Below are positions 8,958 through 18,540 of a stretch of 32,534 nucleotides of DNA, in pieces. This stretch comes from Actinomycetota bacterium (GTDB taxonomy: Bacteria; Actinomycetota; Acidimicrobiia; Acidimicrobiales; Poriferisodalaceae): positions 1 to 32,534 of the forward strand of contig JABABU010000002.1 in the NCBI GenBank assembly GCA_014238065.1. The letters run 5' to 3'. The stretch's first letter is position 1, and each line of letters starts with the position of its first letter. The position numbers and the translations under genes are program-made. The notes beneath the pieces were generated by a model, which searched no databases, was not told the DNA's origin, and saw nothing but the letters and a program-made list of their open reading frames with translations.

Positions 8958-10319
8958 TCACGCGGCCGCTGTACCCGCCCGTTGCAGAACTGATCGCGCG
9001 CGTCGATCGAGGTATGGCACCGTGATGAAGGCTGTCGGCAGCAGAAGCCCGACTGCAAACCCAGTGATACCCGACGCTCGTGCGAGGGTAAGGAACAGCA
9101 CCAACGTCACTATTGTTTTGATCACGAAGGCAGTCACTGGCTGCCACGGATCATCGATGCCAACGAGAGTTGTGAAACTGACGTATTCGATCGATCTGAC
9201 GATAAACAACAGCCCGAACACGACTGCGAGCAGAGTAGACGGTCGCGTATCCGGACCGTAAACCACTTCAATCGCATATGGGCCAGCGAGCGCGAGGCCG
9301 AGCGCGGCGATCACCGCGAACCCGACCGACAACCTTACGAGCTTCTCATAGCTCGCCGCCGCCCAGACTCTGTCCCCGCTACTCACGGCATCGCGAACGG
9401 CCGGCGTGTATGGGATGACGACAGCACTCAGAAGACCGAAACCCATCTGTGTGATCGACGACAGCACAAAAAAGCTCGCCACATCGCCAGAGACTTCCCA
9501 GCGTCCAACGAGAATTACTGAGAGCTGCGAGCTCACAACGACTGACAACTGAACCGTTGTGTACGCGCCGTTGCGCCGCAGGAGCGACAGCACTATGCCC
9601 TTACCCAATTTCGCGAATCTCACACGAAGGTCGGTACGAGCGAGGACAAGCGTCGCCGCGTTGAGTCCCCTCGCCAGTACCGGTGGCCCGAACGCTGCAG
9701 TGACCATCGCCGGCAGCGTCGGCGTGAGCAAGGCGCACACGACAATTGCCATGGCTGCAAAGACCTGCCCTGCTGCAGCCCAGTAGTTGTTCACATGTTG
9801 TTGTTGCATGCCGAGCCTGAAACCCTCGGCGACGCCAAATACGGTGTGCCCGACGGCAAGCGCCGACACAGCCAACAGTGAGCTGCGAAGTTCACCTGTC
9901 CCAACTGTTCCAGCAATACGGGCTCCGTAGACATCGTCCATGTCGACGACCAGAGCAACCGAAGTCGAAAGCGCCAGTAGAACCGCTCCCATGACGGCAG
10001 CCAGAAGTACTGCTGCCGAGAACAGCGGTCCCACCGCTTCGCGGTCCGCCTGAGCCCGCGCCTCGGCGACTTCCACGGCGAGACCTGGGCCCACGCCGAT
10101 GTTGATGAAACCGAACCACACTGTTGCCGAGGCCAGGACCGCATAGGCCGCGAATGCCTCGATGCCGAGAGCGTGCTTGGCAATAGGCAAGGACGCCAGA
10201 TATAGGAGCGCTGTCCCGGCTTTCGTCCAGACAGTGCTCACGGCTGCTCTTCGGATGGCGGCCCCACGACGCACTACGAGGCGTCCTCCTGCGATCAAGC
10301 TCGGCCGATGCTGAATCAC
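8958..10319 (-). CDS. Wzx-type polysaccharide flippase
   Basis: A 453-residue protein with about twelve to fourteen hydrophobic helices in evenly spaced pairs, a basic N-terminus and conserved-looking segments such as NNYWAAAGQVFAAM and DPWQPVTAFV. The layout is that of the MATE/MVF superfamily polysaccharide transporters, which flip undecaprenyl-diphosphate-linked repeat units across the membrane. GTG 10319 has AGGA eight bases upstream. It is convergent with the preceding glycosyltransferase gene (120-base gap). It is the only flippase candidate in the window and so the likely partner of both Wzy-like proteins. The call rests on topology and context. Confidence 0.82.
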   Translation of the reverse strand: MIQHRPSLIAGGRLVVRRGAAIRRAAVSTVWTKAGTALLYLASLPIAKHALGIEAFAAYAVLASATVWFGFINIGVGPGLAVEVAEARAQADREAVGPLFSAAVLLAAVMGAVLLALSTSVALVVDMDDVYGARIAGTVGTGELRSSLLAVSALAVGHTVFGVAEGFRLGMQQQHVNNYWAAAGQVFAAMAIVVCALLTPTLPAMVTAAFGPPVLARGLNAATLVLARTDLRVRFAKLGKGIVLSLLRRNGAYTTVQLSVVVSSQLSVILVGRWEVSGDVASFFVLSSITQMGFGLLSAVVIPYTPAVRDAVSSGDRVWAAASYEKLVRLSVGFAVIAALGLALAGPYAIEVVYGPDTRPSTLLAVVFGLLFIVRSIEYVSFTTLVGIDDPWQPVTAFVIKTIVTLVLFLTLARASGITGFAVGLLLPTAFITVPYLDRRARSVLQRAGTAAA

Positions 10320-10527
10320 ATCCCGAATCCTGAGGGTACAGCCACGTCAGAGACCCTTGGCGAATGCCCGTCCAGGACGGTCCGGTAACGAGCGCCAGAC
10401 GAAATCAGTCAGCTTTCCGCGGGTATCGTGGCTGCAGAACTCCAGCGGAGACTCTCTGCCACTGCACTCGAGCTTGCCGTTCTGACTCATCGACGAAGAA
10501 CCGCTATCCCCTGACCAGACTGCCTGG
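10320..10527. other. intergenic stretch between the flippase gene and the FkbM pseudogene
   Basis: No gene is supported. A minus-strand frame covers it but has no recognisable domain. Together with the pseudogene that follows, it makes a gap of about 720 bases without an intact gene. Confidence 0.5.
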
Positions 10528-11042
10528 ATGAAAAGCATCTCGCAGGGCGTCGCAGCGAGGCTCACGCGATGGGCGATTCGTCGGCTTCGAGGTTCGTCGT
10601 TCCTGCAAGTCTCCCGAGAATCTGCTGATCGGGTATCTGCCCGATGGAATTGACCAGGTTCCCGATATCGGTGCAAACGACGGACAGTTCGCTTCGTTTG
10701 CGCTGAACAGAGTGGATGTAAACATCGTTTCATTCGAGCCGCTGCCGGAACCCATCTTGAAACTTCGGTCGTTAGCCTCTCAATCCGGTGGTCGTCTCAC
10801 GGTCGTGCCATCTGCGGCGGGAAGCAGGACGAACACGCTGGAGTTCTTGACGTTGTCAGAGCATGCCTGATCGAGGTCAATTGCGCGGACTTATACGAAG
10901 GTCAGGCACAGTTCAGTGAGATCGTTCGTACGGTTGCAGATCCCAAGCTCGTGTTCCGTGGGATGATCAAGCAATTCGTCAACCCAGTGCCCAACTCATT
11001 TTCGGGGACGCGCTGTCCGTCCAAGAAGGGTCGAACAAATGA
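10528..11042 (+). pseudogene. decayed FkbM-family methyltransferase gene
   Basis: Pieces of one FkbM-type SAM methyltransferase are readable in order but in different frames. 10528-10653 gives MKSISQGVAARLTRW and a basic start. From about 10601 the next frame gives PDIGANDGQFASFAL, SFEPLPEP and LTVVPSAAGS, ending at TGA 10868. A third frame gives VLDVVRACLIEVNCADLYEG and QFSEIV to about 10995. A fourth shift gives LIFGDALSVQEGSNK and TGA 11040-11042. The central part of the family (metal-site and KID-x-EG region, roughly 80-100 residues) is missing, so there are about two frameshifts plus an internal deletion. The final TGA overlaps the ATG of the next gene (ATGA), showing it was once translationally coupled. 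No functional product is expected. Confidence 0.82.
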
Positions 11043-12226
11043 CCAGTACCGATGCTGGCGGGCAACTCATCATCTTCGACAATGCTACGACGGGACATCA
11101 CCTTGGACTAGTCGCGCTGATCGGCCGATCGCTTCCTTCCAACGTCCGTGCGGAGGTGCACCTACCAGACTGCATGACTGATGAGCAGTTCGAAGCTCTG
11201 AAGGCATTGCCGGGAATCAGAGCGATAACCAAGCATCGCTGTAGCCCGACGAATTCTTCATTCCGAACTGTTCGACGATGCAAACTGGAATACCGGGCGC
11301 TCAGACAGATTCTTGCGAGGGACGATGTGGGTTCGGTCGTGCATCTGAATGGGGATTCGATCATTCCCTTGCTCGCCGTCATGCCGAAACTCGGAGGCCC
11401 CGTCAACGCGCTGATTCTCGGCCCTGCACCAGATACGTACAGTGAGACCGCGACGATTCTGCAGCGACTCCGGTGGCGCGCAGCGCGGGCCGCAACCTAC
11501 GTTGCAAACAAAAGAGGTCAGGTTGGAACGCTCATGTGCATGGACCCGGTCGCGCCAGCGACTCTCGCGCGGCTCGGAGTATCGGCAATAGGTAGCCCTG
11601 ATCCAGTTTACTTCCAGCCGGATGCCGCCCCGAAGAACCCACCAGATGATGGTGTAACTCGTTTCATCGTCTTTGGATCGCTGTCGGAACGAAAGGGAGT
11701 CCACATCATCTTGGACGCCCTCGACTTGATTCCAGACACTCAGCTCATCGAATTCACGATCGCTGGAGCGGTCGCGCCGGGCCCAGGTAGTGATCGGCTC
11801 CGTGAACGGCTCGATAGCGCCTCTCGCTCGGCGAGGATACGTTTCAAGGAGCGATTCCTTAGTGATGACGAGCTCTGGGAAGAGCTTGAGGGGACGGACT
11901 TCGTTCTGCTTCCATATCTCCACCACAGAAGAAGTTCCGGTGCGTTGATTTGGTCCGTCGTCGCGGGACGTCCAGTTGTCGCATCGAGCTTCGGTCTGGT
12001 TGGCAAAGAGGTCACGGACCACAACCTCGGACTTACGGTCGACTCACACGAGCCGCAGGAGTGGGCCAAAGCGATCATCACCATGGCGAACGACATCCAA
12101 GTTCATCGCAAGGAGATAGCCGCGGCGCGACCGGGCTACCTCACCGGCCGAACGGGGCATGAGTTTGCACGCCGAATCGTCGAAGTCTCACGCCGACCTC
12201 GAGGCCAGGCGGAGATCAAGTCATGA
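11039..12226 (+). CDS. glycosyltransferase, GT4/GT1-like
   Basis: A 395-residue protein with a GT-B-like organisation. The N-terminal half begins LIIFDNATTGHHLGLV. The C-terminal half has RFIVFGSLSERKGVHIILDAL and FTIAGAV, then FVLLPYLHHRRSSGALIWSV and AGRPVVASSFG, corresponding to the nucleotide-sugar binding region of GT4 enzymes. The canonical E-x7-E pair is not evident. It overlaps the pseudogene stop at its start (ATGA at 11039-11042) and the following fkbM-type gene at its end (ATGA at 12223-12226), so the three form one ancestral operon. With the upstream gene broken, translation probably depends on its own weak signals. Sugar specificity is unknown. Confidence 0.78.
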   Translation: MTSTDAGGQLIIFDNATTGHHLGLVALIGRSLPSNVRAEVHLPDCMTDEQFEALKALPGIRAITKHRCSPTNSSFRTVRRCKLEYRALRQILARDDVGSVVHLNGDSIIPLLAVMPKLGGPVNALILGPAPDTYSETATILQRLRWRAARAATYVANKRGQVGTLMCMDPVAPATLARLGVSAIGSPDPVYFQPDAAPKNPPDDGVTRFIVFGSLSERKGVHIILDALDLIPDTQLIEFTIAGAVAPGPGSDRLRERLDSASRSARIRFKERFLSDDELWEELEGTDFVLLPYLHHRRSSGALIWSVVAGRPVVASSFGLVGKEVTDHNLGLTVDSHEPQEWAKAIITMANDIQVHRKEIAAARPGYLTGRTGHEFARRIVEVSRRPRGQAEIKS

Positions 12227-13092
12227 GCCTCCGATCGCACATCCCGGAAGGGGTCAAGCGGCGGATCAACCTACCCAGAACCCGGCTCCATCGGTGGCGG
12301 CGCCGACACAGTCAAGCTCTGCTCGACCGTCTTGCCGTTCAACTCGTATCAAATCCGGTCCTTTACGTCGACGAGGTTGGAGGCGAATTCGAGTTTGATC
12401 CACGGTCTCGAGTGTTCCAGAGACTTTTGCTTGACGGCTCGTACGAGCCGGCGCTACTGGAAACTGCACGCAACTTGGCTCGCCCTGACCGTGACGTCAT
12501 CGACGTTGGCGCCAACGTCGGATTCTATTCGGTCGCCCTCACACCGCTGCTTGACCGACGTCGGCGCATCATTGCCATCGAACCGAACGCCGACGTAGCT
12601 GACATTCTGCGGCGTAATCTCGAACGCAACGGGATGGCCGATCGCGTGTCTGTGCTCGAACTCGCTGCGGCCTCAGATTCTGCCGGGCGAACTCTGCGAC
12701 ACATCATCGGGAAAAGTGAGTTCTCGACCATCGGTCGACTGACTCACCCAGCAGCTCTAGGCGATATTACGACCGCATCGATCGAAACGACGACGCTCGA
12801 TCAGGTAGCCAAACAATACGGACTCGAACCCGGTTTCATAAAGATCGATGTCGAGGGAGCGGAGGACTCCGTACTGGCTGGAGCCGTCGAGGTCATGGGC
12901 AGGTACTCGCCCATCATCCTCTGCGAACTGTCAGACCGTCTGCTACGGCCAAACGGTTCCTCGTTCAGAGAGGTCATCGAGTTCATGGCGCGACATAGCT
13001 ACCGAGCGGTAGATCCGCTCAAACAGACTCATTCGTCCATGCCAACCGATTTCGGCGAGGTTCTCTTCCTGCCTGTCGAGCACACACGATGA
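12223..13092 (+). CDS. FkbM-family SAM-dependent methyltransferase (intact)
   Basis: A 289-residue protein. The Rossmann core has VIDVGANVGFYSVAL (SAM motif I, about 91-105), IAIEPNADVADILRRNLERNG (acidic motif II region) and FIKIDVEGAEDSVLAGA (about 206-222), the defining FkbM signature. ILCELSDRL follows. FkbM enzymes O-methylate sugars or polyketides, so here it probably methylates a sugar of the surface polysaccharide. The start overlaps the GT gene stop. It is only distantly similar to the decayed FkbM gene upstream (different motif I wording and C-terminus), so it is not a recent duplicate of it. Confidence 0.9.
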   Translation: MSLRSHIPEGVKRRINLPRTRLHRWRRRHSQALLDRLAVQLVSNPVLYVDEVGGEFEFDPRSRVFQRLLLDGSYEPALLETARNLARPDRDVIDVGANVGFYSVALTPLLDRRRRIIAIEPNADVADILRRNLERNGMADRVSVLELAAASDSAGRTLRHIIGKSEFSTIGRLTHPAALGDITTASIETTTLDQVAKQYGLEPGFIKIDVEGAEDSVLAGAVEVMGRYSPIILCELSDRLLRPNGSSFREVIEFMARHSYRAVDPLKQTHSSMPTDFGEVLFLPVEHTR

Positions 13093-13145
13093 GGAGATTT
13101 CGCTGAACACAAGATCAACCGCGCTTGAGGCTGAGCCCAGTCAAT

Positions 13146-13151
13146 GAGGGG
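13146..13151 (+). promoter_or_regulatory. ribosome binding site of the asparagine synthase gene
   Basis: GAGGGG lies nine bases before ATG 13161. It fixes the start so that Cys2 becomes the N-terminal nucleophile after Met removal. Confidence 0.6.
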
Positions 13152-13160
13152 CAATAAACA

Positions 13161-15125
13161 ATGTGCGGAATAGTCGGCTACTTCGCTGTAGATCCACCCA
13201 TGGGCTTCGAAAACGCGTTCAAGCTGATCGCCCATCGGGGACCTGACGGGTTCGGGATCCACCGCGAGAGTGACAATCCGGTCGTCCTGGGGCATCGACG
13301 GCTCGCGATCATCGACGTTTCTGACAAGGGTGCTCAACCCATGTACGACGCCACCCGCAACTGGGTCATCGTCTACAACGGAGAGCTCTACAACTTCCGC
13401 GAGTTGCGCGACGAACTCAGAGCAATCGGTGTCACATTCGTCTCCGATAGCGACACTGAAGTCCTCCTGCAGCTGTTCATCAGATTCGGCCCTGCGATGC
13501 TCAACCGACTCAGAGGAATATTCGCATTCGCTATATACGACCGCGCCAACGCTGAACTGTTCGTCGCACGTGACGCCCTAGGAGTCAAGCCACTGTATTT
13601 CTCGAGTGAGGCCGGCCAGTTCGCGTTCAGTAGCGAACTCAAGTCCTTGGTCGCGCTTCGTGGGCAACTACCACGTGCGGACTCACTCACACTGTCCAGA
13701 CACCTGATGTACGTCTGGGCTCCAGGTACGTCGACCCCGGCGCAAGGTATCGAGAGCCTTGCGCCCGGGAGTTTCGTGCGAGTTCGGAATGGCACCACCG
13801 AAGAGCCAACTCGGTGGTATCGACTGCCGATTCATGACGGCACCCGCATCGGACGACGACGGGACGCCATTGCCGACGTCGAAGAGCATCTACGAGCGGC
13901 AGTGCACCGGCAGCTCGTAGCGGACGTTCCGCTCGGCTCGTTCCTCTCTGGTGGCCTCGACTCGAGCGCGATCGTCGCGCTGGCGCGCGAACAGGCTCCC
14001 GACATCCAGTGCTTTACGATCGACACGCCGACGGAAAGAGATGGCTTCGTAGCGGACCTGCCCTACGCGATCAAGGCCGCTGAAGCGCTTCGCGTCCCGC
14101 TCGAGATTGTGGAACTCGACAGCGACCGAATGCGCAACGACCTGGTCGAGATGGTTGTCCAGCTGGATGAGCCGCTCGCCGATCCAGCTGCGCTCAACGT
14201 GTTCTACATCTGCGAGCGCGCGCGAGAGATGGGAATCAAGGTTCTACTCTCCGGAGCGGGCGGTGACGACATATTCACTGGCTATCGACGTCATCAAGCG
14301 CTGACGATCGAGCGGCTATGGAGTTGGCTACCAGCACCAATAAGGCGCTCGCTCGACACAGCTACCTCCGGTCTCGACCAGCGTAAGGCTACCCTGCGGC
14401 GTGTTTCGAAGCTGTTTCGTGGTGCTGGCCTTTCCGGTGACGAGCGAATCATCCAGTTCTTCCGCTGGCTCGAACCTACGACTCTTCGGACCCTGATGAG
14501 CGCCGAGGTCCGTTCACTCCTGGCCCAATCGAAGCTAGACGAGCCACTGCACGAAGAACTATTGCGAGTCGGGCCAGGAGCGGCTCCTCTCGACAAGATG
14601 CTGCTCCTGGAGCAACGGTTCTTCCTCGCCGACCACAATCTGGTCTACACGGACCGGATGAGTATGGCAGCCGGGGTCGAAGTTCGAGTTCCATTTCTTG
14701 ACGAGGATCTTGTCGAGTTCGCTGCATGCATCCCGGTCAAATACAAGCAGCGTGGCCGCACTGGAAAGTGGATTCTCAAAAAAGCAATGGAACCACTTCT
14801 TCCGAGAGACATCATTCATCGGCCAAAAACCGGTTTCGGCGCGCCTGTTCGCACATGGGTGCGGAACGATCTCCGCGATCTCATCGACGAGCAACTCACG
14901 AGTGATCAGATCAAGACGCGGAACTACTTCGACGCACCTGCGGTGAGGGACCTGATCGATCGCGACCGGCGAGGCGAGATCGACGCGGCCTACACGATCT
15001 TTAGTCTGTTGTGTATAGAAATATGGTGTAGGCACTATATCGATGGGTCAGCCGGAGCTCTCTCGAGCAGCCTCCTATCGCGCAGGGTTGACTTCGGTGC
15101 GTCGGGGTCGGCAGGTAGCTGTTAG
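13161..15125 (+). CDS. asnB: asparagine synthase (glutamine-hydrolysing) family amidotransferase
   Basis: A 654-residue protein starting MCGIVGYF, so Cys2 is the glutaminase nucleophile. HRGPDG, YNGELYNF and the class II amidotransferase domain follow (1 to about 200). The synthetase domain has the PP-loop SGGLDSSA (about 263-270), LLSGAGGDDIFTGYRRH and EVRVPFLDEDLVEFA. Family members transfer glutamine-derived ammonia onto a carboxylate activated as an acyl-adenylate. Members in polysaccharide clusters are often thought to amidate sugar acids or acyl groups rather than make free asparagine, so the substrate here is uncertain. The last 20 or so residues (SGSAGSC end) look nonconserved. It ends seven bases from the convergent bi-domain oxidoreductase gene. 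Confidence 0.9.
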   Translation: MCGIVGYFAVDPPMGFENAFKLIAHRGPDGFGIHRESDNPVVLGHRRLAIIDVSDKGAQPMYDATRNWVIVYNGELYNFRELRDELRAIGVTFVSDSDTEVLLQLFIRFGPAMLNRLRGIFAFAIYDRANAELFVARDALGVKPLYFSSEAGQFAFSSELKSLVALRGQLPRADSLTLSRHLMYVWAPGTSTPAQGIESLAPGSFVRVRNGTTEEPTRWYRLPIHDGTRIGRRRDAIADVEEHLRAAVHRQLVADVPLGSFLSGGLDSSAIVALAREQAPDIQCFTIDTPTERDGFVADLPYAIKAAEALRVPLEIVELDSDRMRNDLVEMVVQLDEPLADPAALNVFYICERAREMGIKVLLSGAGGDDIFTGYRRHQALTIERLWSWLPAPIRRSLDTATSGLDQRKATLRRVSKLFRGAGLSGDERIIQFFRWLEPTTLRTLMSAEVRSLLAQSKLDEPLHEELLRVGPGAAPLDKMLLLEQRFFLADHNLVYTDRMSMAAGVEVRVPFLDEDLVEFAACIPVKYKQRGRTGKWILKKAMEPLLPRDIIHRPKTGFGAPVRTWVRNDLRDLIDEQLTSDQIKTRNYFDAPAVRDLIDRDRRGEIDAAYTIFSLLCIEIWCRHYIDGSAGALSSSLLSRRVDFGASGSAGSC

Positions 15126-15132
15126 AGCGAAG

Positions 15133-17244
15133 CTAGGTTCGTCTGTCGCTGTCACCCAGAAGAGTGCCAAGCGCAAGCAGCGAGGCGTAGGTCGCGTCTC
15201 GACCAGCAATCGGGGCCTTTCGACTTTGCGTGCCAGCCAGAAATGCAGCGAACTGTTCCGCGTGGCCCTTTCCACTGAATCCACGCTGCGTCTTTCCGTC
15301 GACTGTCACGAGGTCGAAGTTGTCGATCGTCACGCATCTCCCGCGACCGACGATCTCGATCGACTCCTTTGACATAGACCGGTTTCCATGTGATCCGTAG
15401 GTGATTCCGCCGACAACTCCATTCTCGAACGCCGCTGATATAGCGAGGTTCTCATCAAGCTGCACCTCCCCCTGCCCCGAACCAGCGACGTCAAGCTTGA
15501 CAAGCGCTGCTTCATCGGCGATGGCAATCAGAGTGTCGATGAAGTGGCAAACTTCTCCAAGCAGTCGGCCGCCCTGCGTACGGTCGTGATACCAGTGAGA
15601 CAGCGGCAGCTGGTCGGCGTTGACCCGATAGTTGATCACCAACGGCCCTGAACCGGCGATCTGAGCCCTCGCTGCCTTGAACGCCGGTGAATGGCGTCGA
15701 TTGAATCCGACCTGGAGATACCCGGGAGATAGTGCGTGGGCCTGCTCGATTGCGATCAGCTCGTCTTCTGTGAGGCACAGGGGCTTCTCGCAGAACACGT
15801 GCTTGCCTGCGCGGAGAGCTGAGATCACAAGATCGCTATGAGTGTTGTGAGGAGTAGCGATGAACACCGAATCCAGATCCGGGTCCTCGATCATCGCAAA
15901 CGCATCAGTATGGACTTGGTCGATTTCGTAGGTCTTGGCCAGGCGGAGCGCACTCGTTCCCGTGGCGGAACAAATCGCCATCACATCGCCGATGTCGGCC
16001 TCCTTGAGTGCCGGTAGCATCGTCGCTCGAACAAAGTTGCCGGCTCCAACGACACCGATCCGCATGCGAGTTGTCTTTTTTACTCGTGTGCGAGCACTAC
16101 TCACCATCACCGGGTCTCTTTTGACAGACCCTGCCTCAGTATCGTATGTGAGCTGGATTCCCATGGTCTCGCCGGGAGTGCTGAGGCTCTCGTATGCGTC
16201 GAGGGCTCGGGCGAAAGGCACTTCGTGCGTGACGAGATCGTCGAAGCTCAACGCCCCTCCATCCAACAGGTCGAGCACGGCCTCGATGTTGCGCCCTTCG
16301 GTCCACCGGACGTAGCCCTGCGGGTAATCCACTCCCCACTCTTCGTACGAGCGCTCGTATCGGCCTGGACCATATGATCTGGCAACGCGGAGCGAGAGTT
16401 CCTTGTCGTAGAACGGCCGACGATCGAGATCCATCCCGACTGCGCCGACCACAACAATGTTCGCCCGGTCTCTCACAAGTTCCGTGGACCGACGCAGCGG
16501 CTCAGAGGACGCCGACCCGGCCGTAATGAGCACAGCATCAGCCCCGCCTCCTCGTGACCAGTTGAGGACATCAAGCGATGTGCGGTCACCCGACTCGACC
16601 TCGGCGACGAACCCAGAATCTCGACAGATCGCGACAGCGGACTCAAGCACATCAGTACCGAAGACCAGATACCCACTCGCGCGAGCGATTCGACAGGCCA
16701 TCTGACCCACCAGCCCGAGCCCGACGACGACAACACGGCTCGCCGGCCCGAGTTCGGCGAGACGTAAGGCATGGAGAGCCACTGACGCAACAGTTCCGAA
16801 GGCAGCGTTTTCATCCGAGACACCGTCGGGAACTCTCGCGACCAACAGGCCCGACACGACTTGGTATTCGGCGTGGCCAGCTCCGGCGGTCGCTACACGC
16901 ATACCGGGCCGAATCCCCGACACATGAGCCCCGACTTCGACCACTGTTCCAACGCCGGAGTAGCCGAGCGGCATCACGTCGTCGAGACGACTTCGAACGG
17001 AACGCGCGGTCGAGAGAAGACCGTCGGAACGGACTCTCCCCAAGACCTGCCGAACAAGGTCCGGACGAGCGCGCGCCTTTGAGATGAGGCTTGCGGAAGC
17101 AAGCTCGCGAACCGACCTCTCGGTGCCAGGGGAGACGGCACTTCGATGGGTACGAACAAGCACTTCGGTGTCTCTGATCACAGGCACGGGAACTTCAGCG
17201 AGCTGCAGCTCTCCGGACCTCACCGATTGCACGAGCTGTTTCAT
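15133..17244 (-). CDS. bi-domain oxidoreductase: MDR (zinc-type dehydrogenase-like) fused to Gfo/Idh/MocA
   Basis: A 703-residue protein. Residues 1 to about 360 form a medium-chain dehydrogenase-like half: SAVSPGTERS (35-44), MPLGYSGVG (91-99) and the nucleotide-binding VVVGLGLVGQMACRIA (172-187). From about 375 a Gfo/Idh/MocA half begins MRIGVVGAGNFVRATMLP, with HNTHSDLVISALRAGKHVFC and EKPLCLTEDEL (the conserved E-K-P Lys), then a C-terminal sheet domain. Proteins with this fusion occur in polysaccharide clusters alongside heparinase-like and GT4 genes, as here. The substrate is unknown, presumably a sugar or nucleotide-sugar carbonyl. ATG 17244 has GGAAGG five bases upstream. It lies 48 bases after the GT4 gene and is the last gene of the long minus-strand operon. 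Confidence 0.9.
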   Translation of the reverse strand: MKQLVQSVRSGELQLAEVPVPVIRDTEVLVRTHRSAVSPGTERSVRELASASLISKARARPDLVRQVLGRVRSDGLLSTARSVRSRLDDVMPLGYSGVGTVVEVGAHVSGIRPGMRVATAGAGHAEYQVVSGLLVARVPDGVSDENAAFGTVASVALHALRLAELGPASRVVVVGLGLVGQMACRIARASGYLVFGTDVLESAVAICRDSGFVAEVESGDRTSLDVLNWSRGGGADAVLITAGSASSEPLRRSTELVRDRANIVVVGAVGMDLDRRPFYDKELSLRVARSYGPGRYERSYEEWGVDYPQGYVRWTEGRNIEAVLDLLDGGALSFDDLVTHEVPFARALDAYESLSTPGETMGIQLTYDTEAGSVKRDPVMVSSARTRVKKTTRMRIGVVGAGNFVRATMLPALKEADIGDVMAICSATGTSALRLAKTYEIDQVHTDAFAMIEDPDLDSVFIATPHNTHSDLVISALRAGKHVFCEKPLCLTEDELIAIEQAHALSPGYLQVGFNRRHSPAFKAARAQIAGSGPLVINYRVNADQLPLSHWYHDRTQGGRLLGEVCHFIDTLIAIADEAALVKLDVAGSGQGEVQLDENLAISAAFENGVVGGITYGSHGNRSMSKESIEIVGRGRCVTIDNFDLVTVDGKTQRGFSGKGHAEQFAAFLAGTQSRKAPIAGRDATYASLLALGTLLGDSDRRT

Positions 17245-17292
17245 CTCAACCTTCCGTATCCTGACGCGTCCGCCGGACTGACGCTCGGAAGC

Positions 17293-18540
17293 TCACGCAG
17301 CTTCCTCTGAACGTTGCACGTCGACGTCGGTGGAGTCTTCTATACAGCGAACAAAGGCCGCAGAAAGGGTGTTCCGGTCGAACTGGTCACTAGCGAGCGC
17401 TCGCGCCCTCACTCCATGATCTACGAGACGCTCAGGATGGTCGGCATAGGACTCGAGAGTGTTGGCGAAGCTAGGTGCCGAGCAGGGTTCAATGCCCACG
17501 CCACATTCTCGTGCTTCGACGGTTTCAGCAAGCCAACCTGGGTAGTTGATGAGCACCGGCAGGCCCGCTGCCAGGTAGTCGAAGAACTTGTTCGGCGAGG
17601 TGCCGTCGTAGAACGCAGGGACGTTCGCGAGGATCTGCAGCCCAAGATCGGCCTCAGCCAGAAGGCCAACGATCTTGTTTTTGGTGACGTTCGGCACGAA
17701 CACGACATTCGTCAGCTGCTCGGAACGTGCCCGATCTTGGAGGGCTTTCTTCTGGCTGCCATCACCTACCAGAACGATCTTGATGTCGTCTCGGCCCCGC
17801 TGCTTGAGAAGCTTCGCTGCGTCCAGCACGGCATCGAGGCCATTGGCGAGTCCGTGGGAACCGGTGAACACAGCCATCAGATCTGACGGGCGAACTCCAT
17901 CGGGGCGCCAGCGCGGCTCCTGACGTGAGAACAGGTCGATGTCGCAGCCGTTCGGGATCATCGTGATCTTCGACTCGTCCTTCACGATGCGATTGATGCC
18001 CCGATGAATTCCCGGCGAGAGCGCAACGAGTGACGTTGCAGATCGATAGGCCATCCACTCCAGGGCTCCGAGACCGGTGAGAAGACCCCGATTTGTGATC
18101 GCTCCCATCTCCCTCGGCAACTCTGGCCATAGATCGCGCACTTCGAAAACGAATGGCTTTCGCCGGATCCATCTCGCTGTCATTCCTGGAATCGCTGCAG
18201 TCAGTGGCGTCGTTGTCGCGAAGACGACATCGCAGCTCTCCTTGATGGCGACCCCGAGACTTCTGATGGCGAATCGGGCAAAGGTGAAGGACCGTTTCAC
18301 AAAACGGTCCTCATTCGAGTAGGCGAGCTCGAACTCGATGACGTCGATGCCATCGACCATTCCGCGACGACGACCGCGACGAAACGAGCCGACTAGACCC
18401 GTGTCCGCTTGCGCCAGAGATCCACACACCATTGTGACCGAGTGACCTCGGGCGATGAGCGCCCTCGCGAACTGATACGACCGGAGCCCGCCTCCGCCGT
18501 CAGGGGTCGTGAAATGTTGATGAAAGTACAGAATCTTCAT
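17293..18540 (-). CDS. glycosyltransferase, GT4 family (WbuB-like)
   Basis: A 415-residue protein from ATG 18540. MKILYFHQHFTTPDGGGGLR opens the acceptor domain (the glycine-rich loop is typical of WbuB-type GT4). VFEVRDLWPELPREMGA, AVFTGSHGLANGLDAVLDAA, KIVLVGDGSQK and PNKFFDYLAAGLPVLIN follow, the last matching the nucleotide-sugar end of the site. WbuB-type enzymes add N-acetylated amino sugars to lipid-linked acceptors, which would fit the WecB and aminosugar genes upstream. An in-frame TTG at 18558 is less likely than ATG 18540, whose ATGA overlaps the stop of the heparinase-like gene exactly. Confidence 0.92.
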   Translation of the reverse strand: MKILYFHQHFTTPDGGGGLRSYQFARALIARGHSVTMVCGSLAQADTGLVGSFRRGRRRGMVDGIDVIEFELAYSNEDRFVKRSFTFARFAIRSLGVAIKESCDVVFATTTPLTAAIPGMTARWIRRKPFVFEVRDLWPELPREMGAITNRGLLTGLGALEWMAYRSATSLVALSPGIHRGINRIVKDESKITMIPNGCDIDLFSRQEPRWRPDGVRPSDLMAVFTGSHGLANGLDAVLDAAKLLKQRGRDDIKIVLVGDGSQKKALQDRARSEQLTNVVFVPNVTKNKIVGLLAEADLGLQILANVPAFYDGTSPNKFFDYLAAGLPVLINYPGWLAETVEARECGVGIEPCSAPSFANTLESYADHPERLVDHGVRARALASDQFDRNTLSAAFVRCIEDSTDVDVQRSEEAA

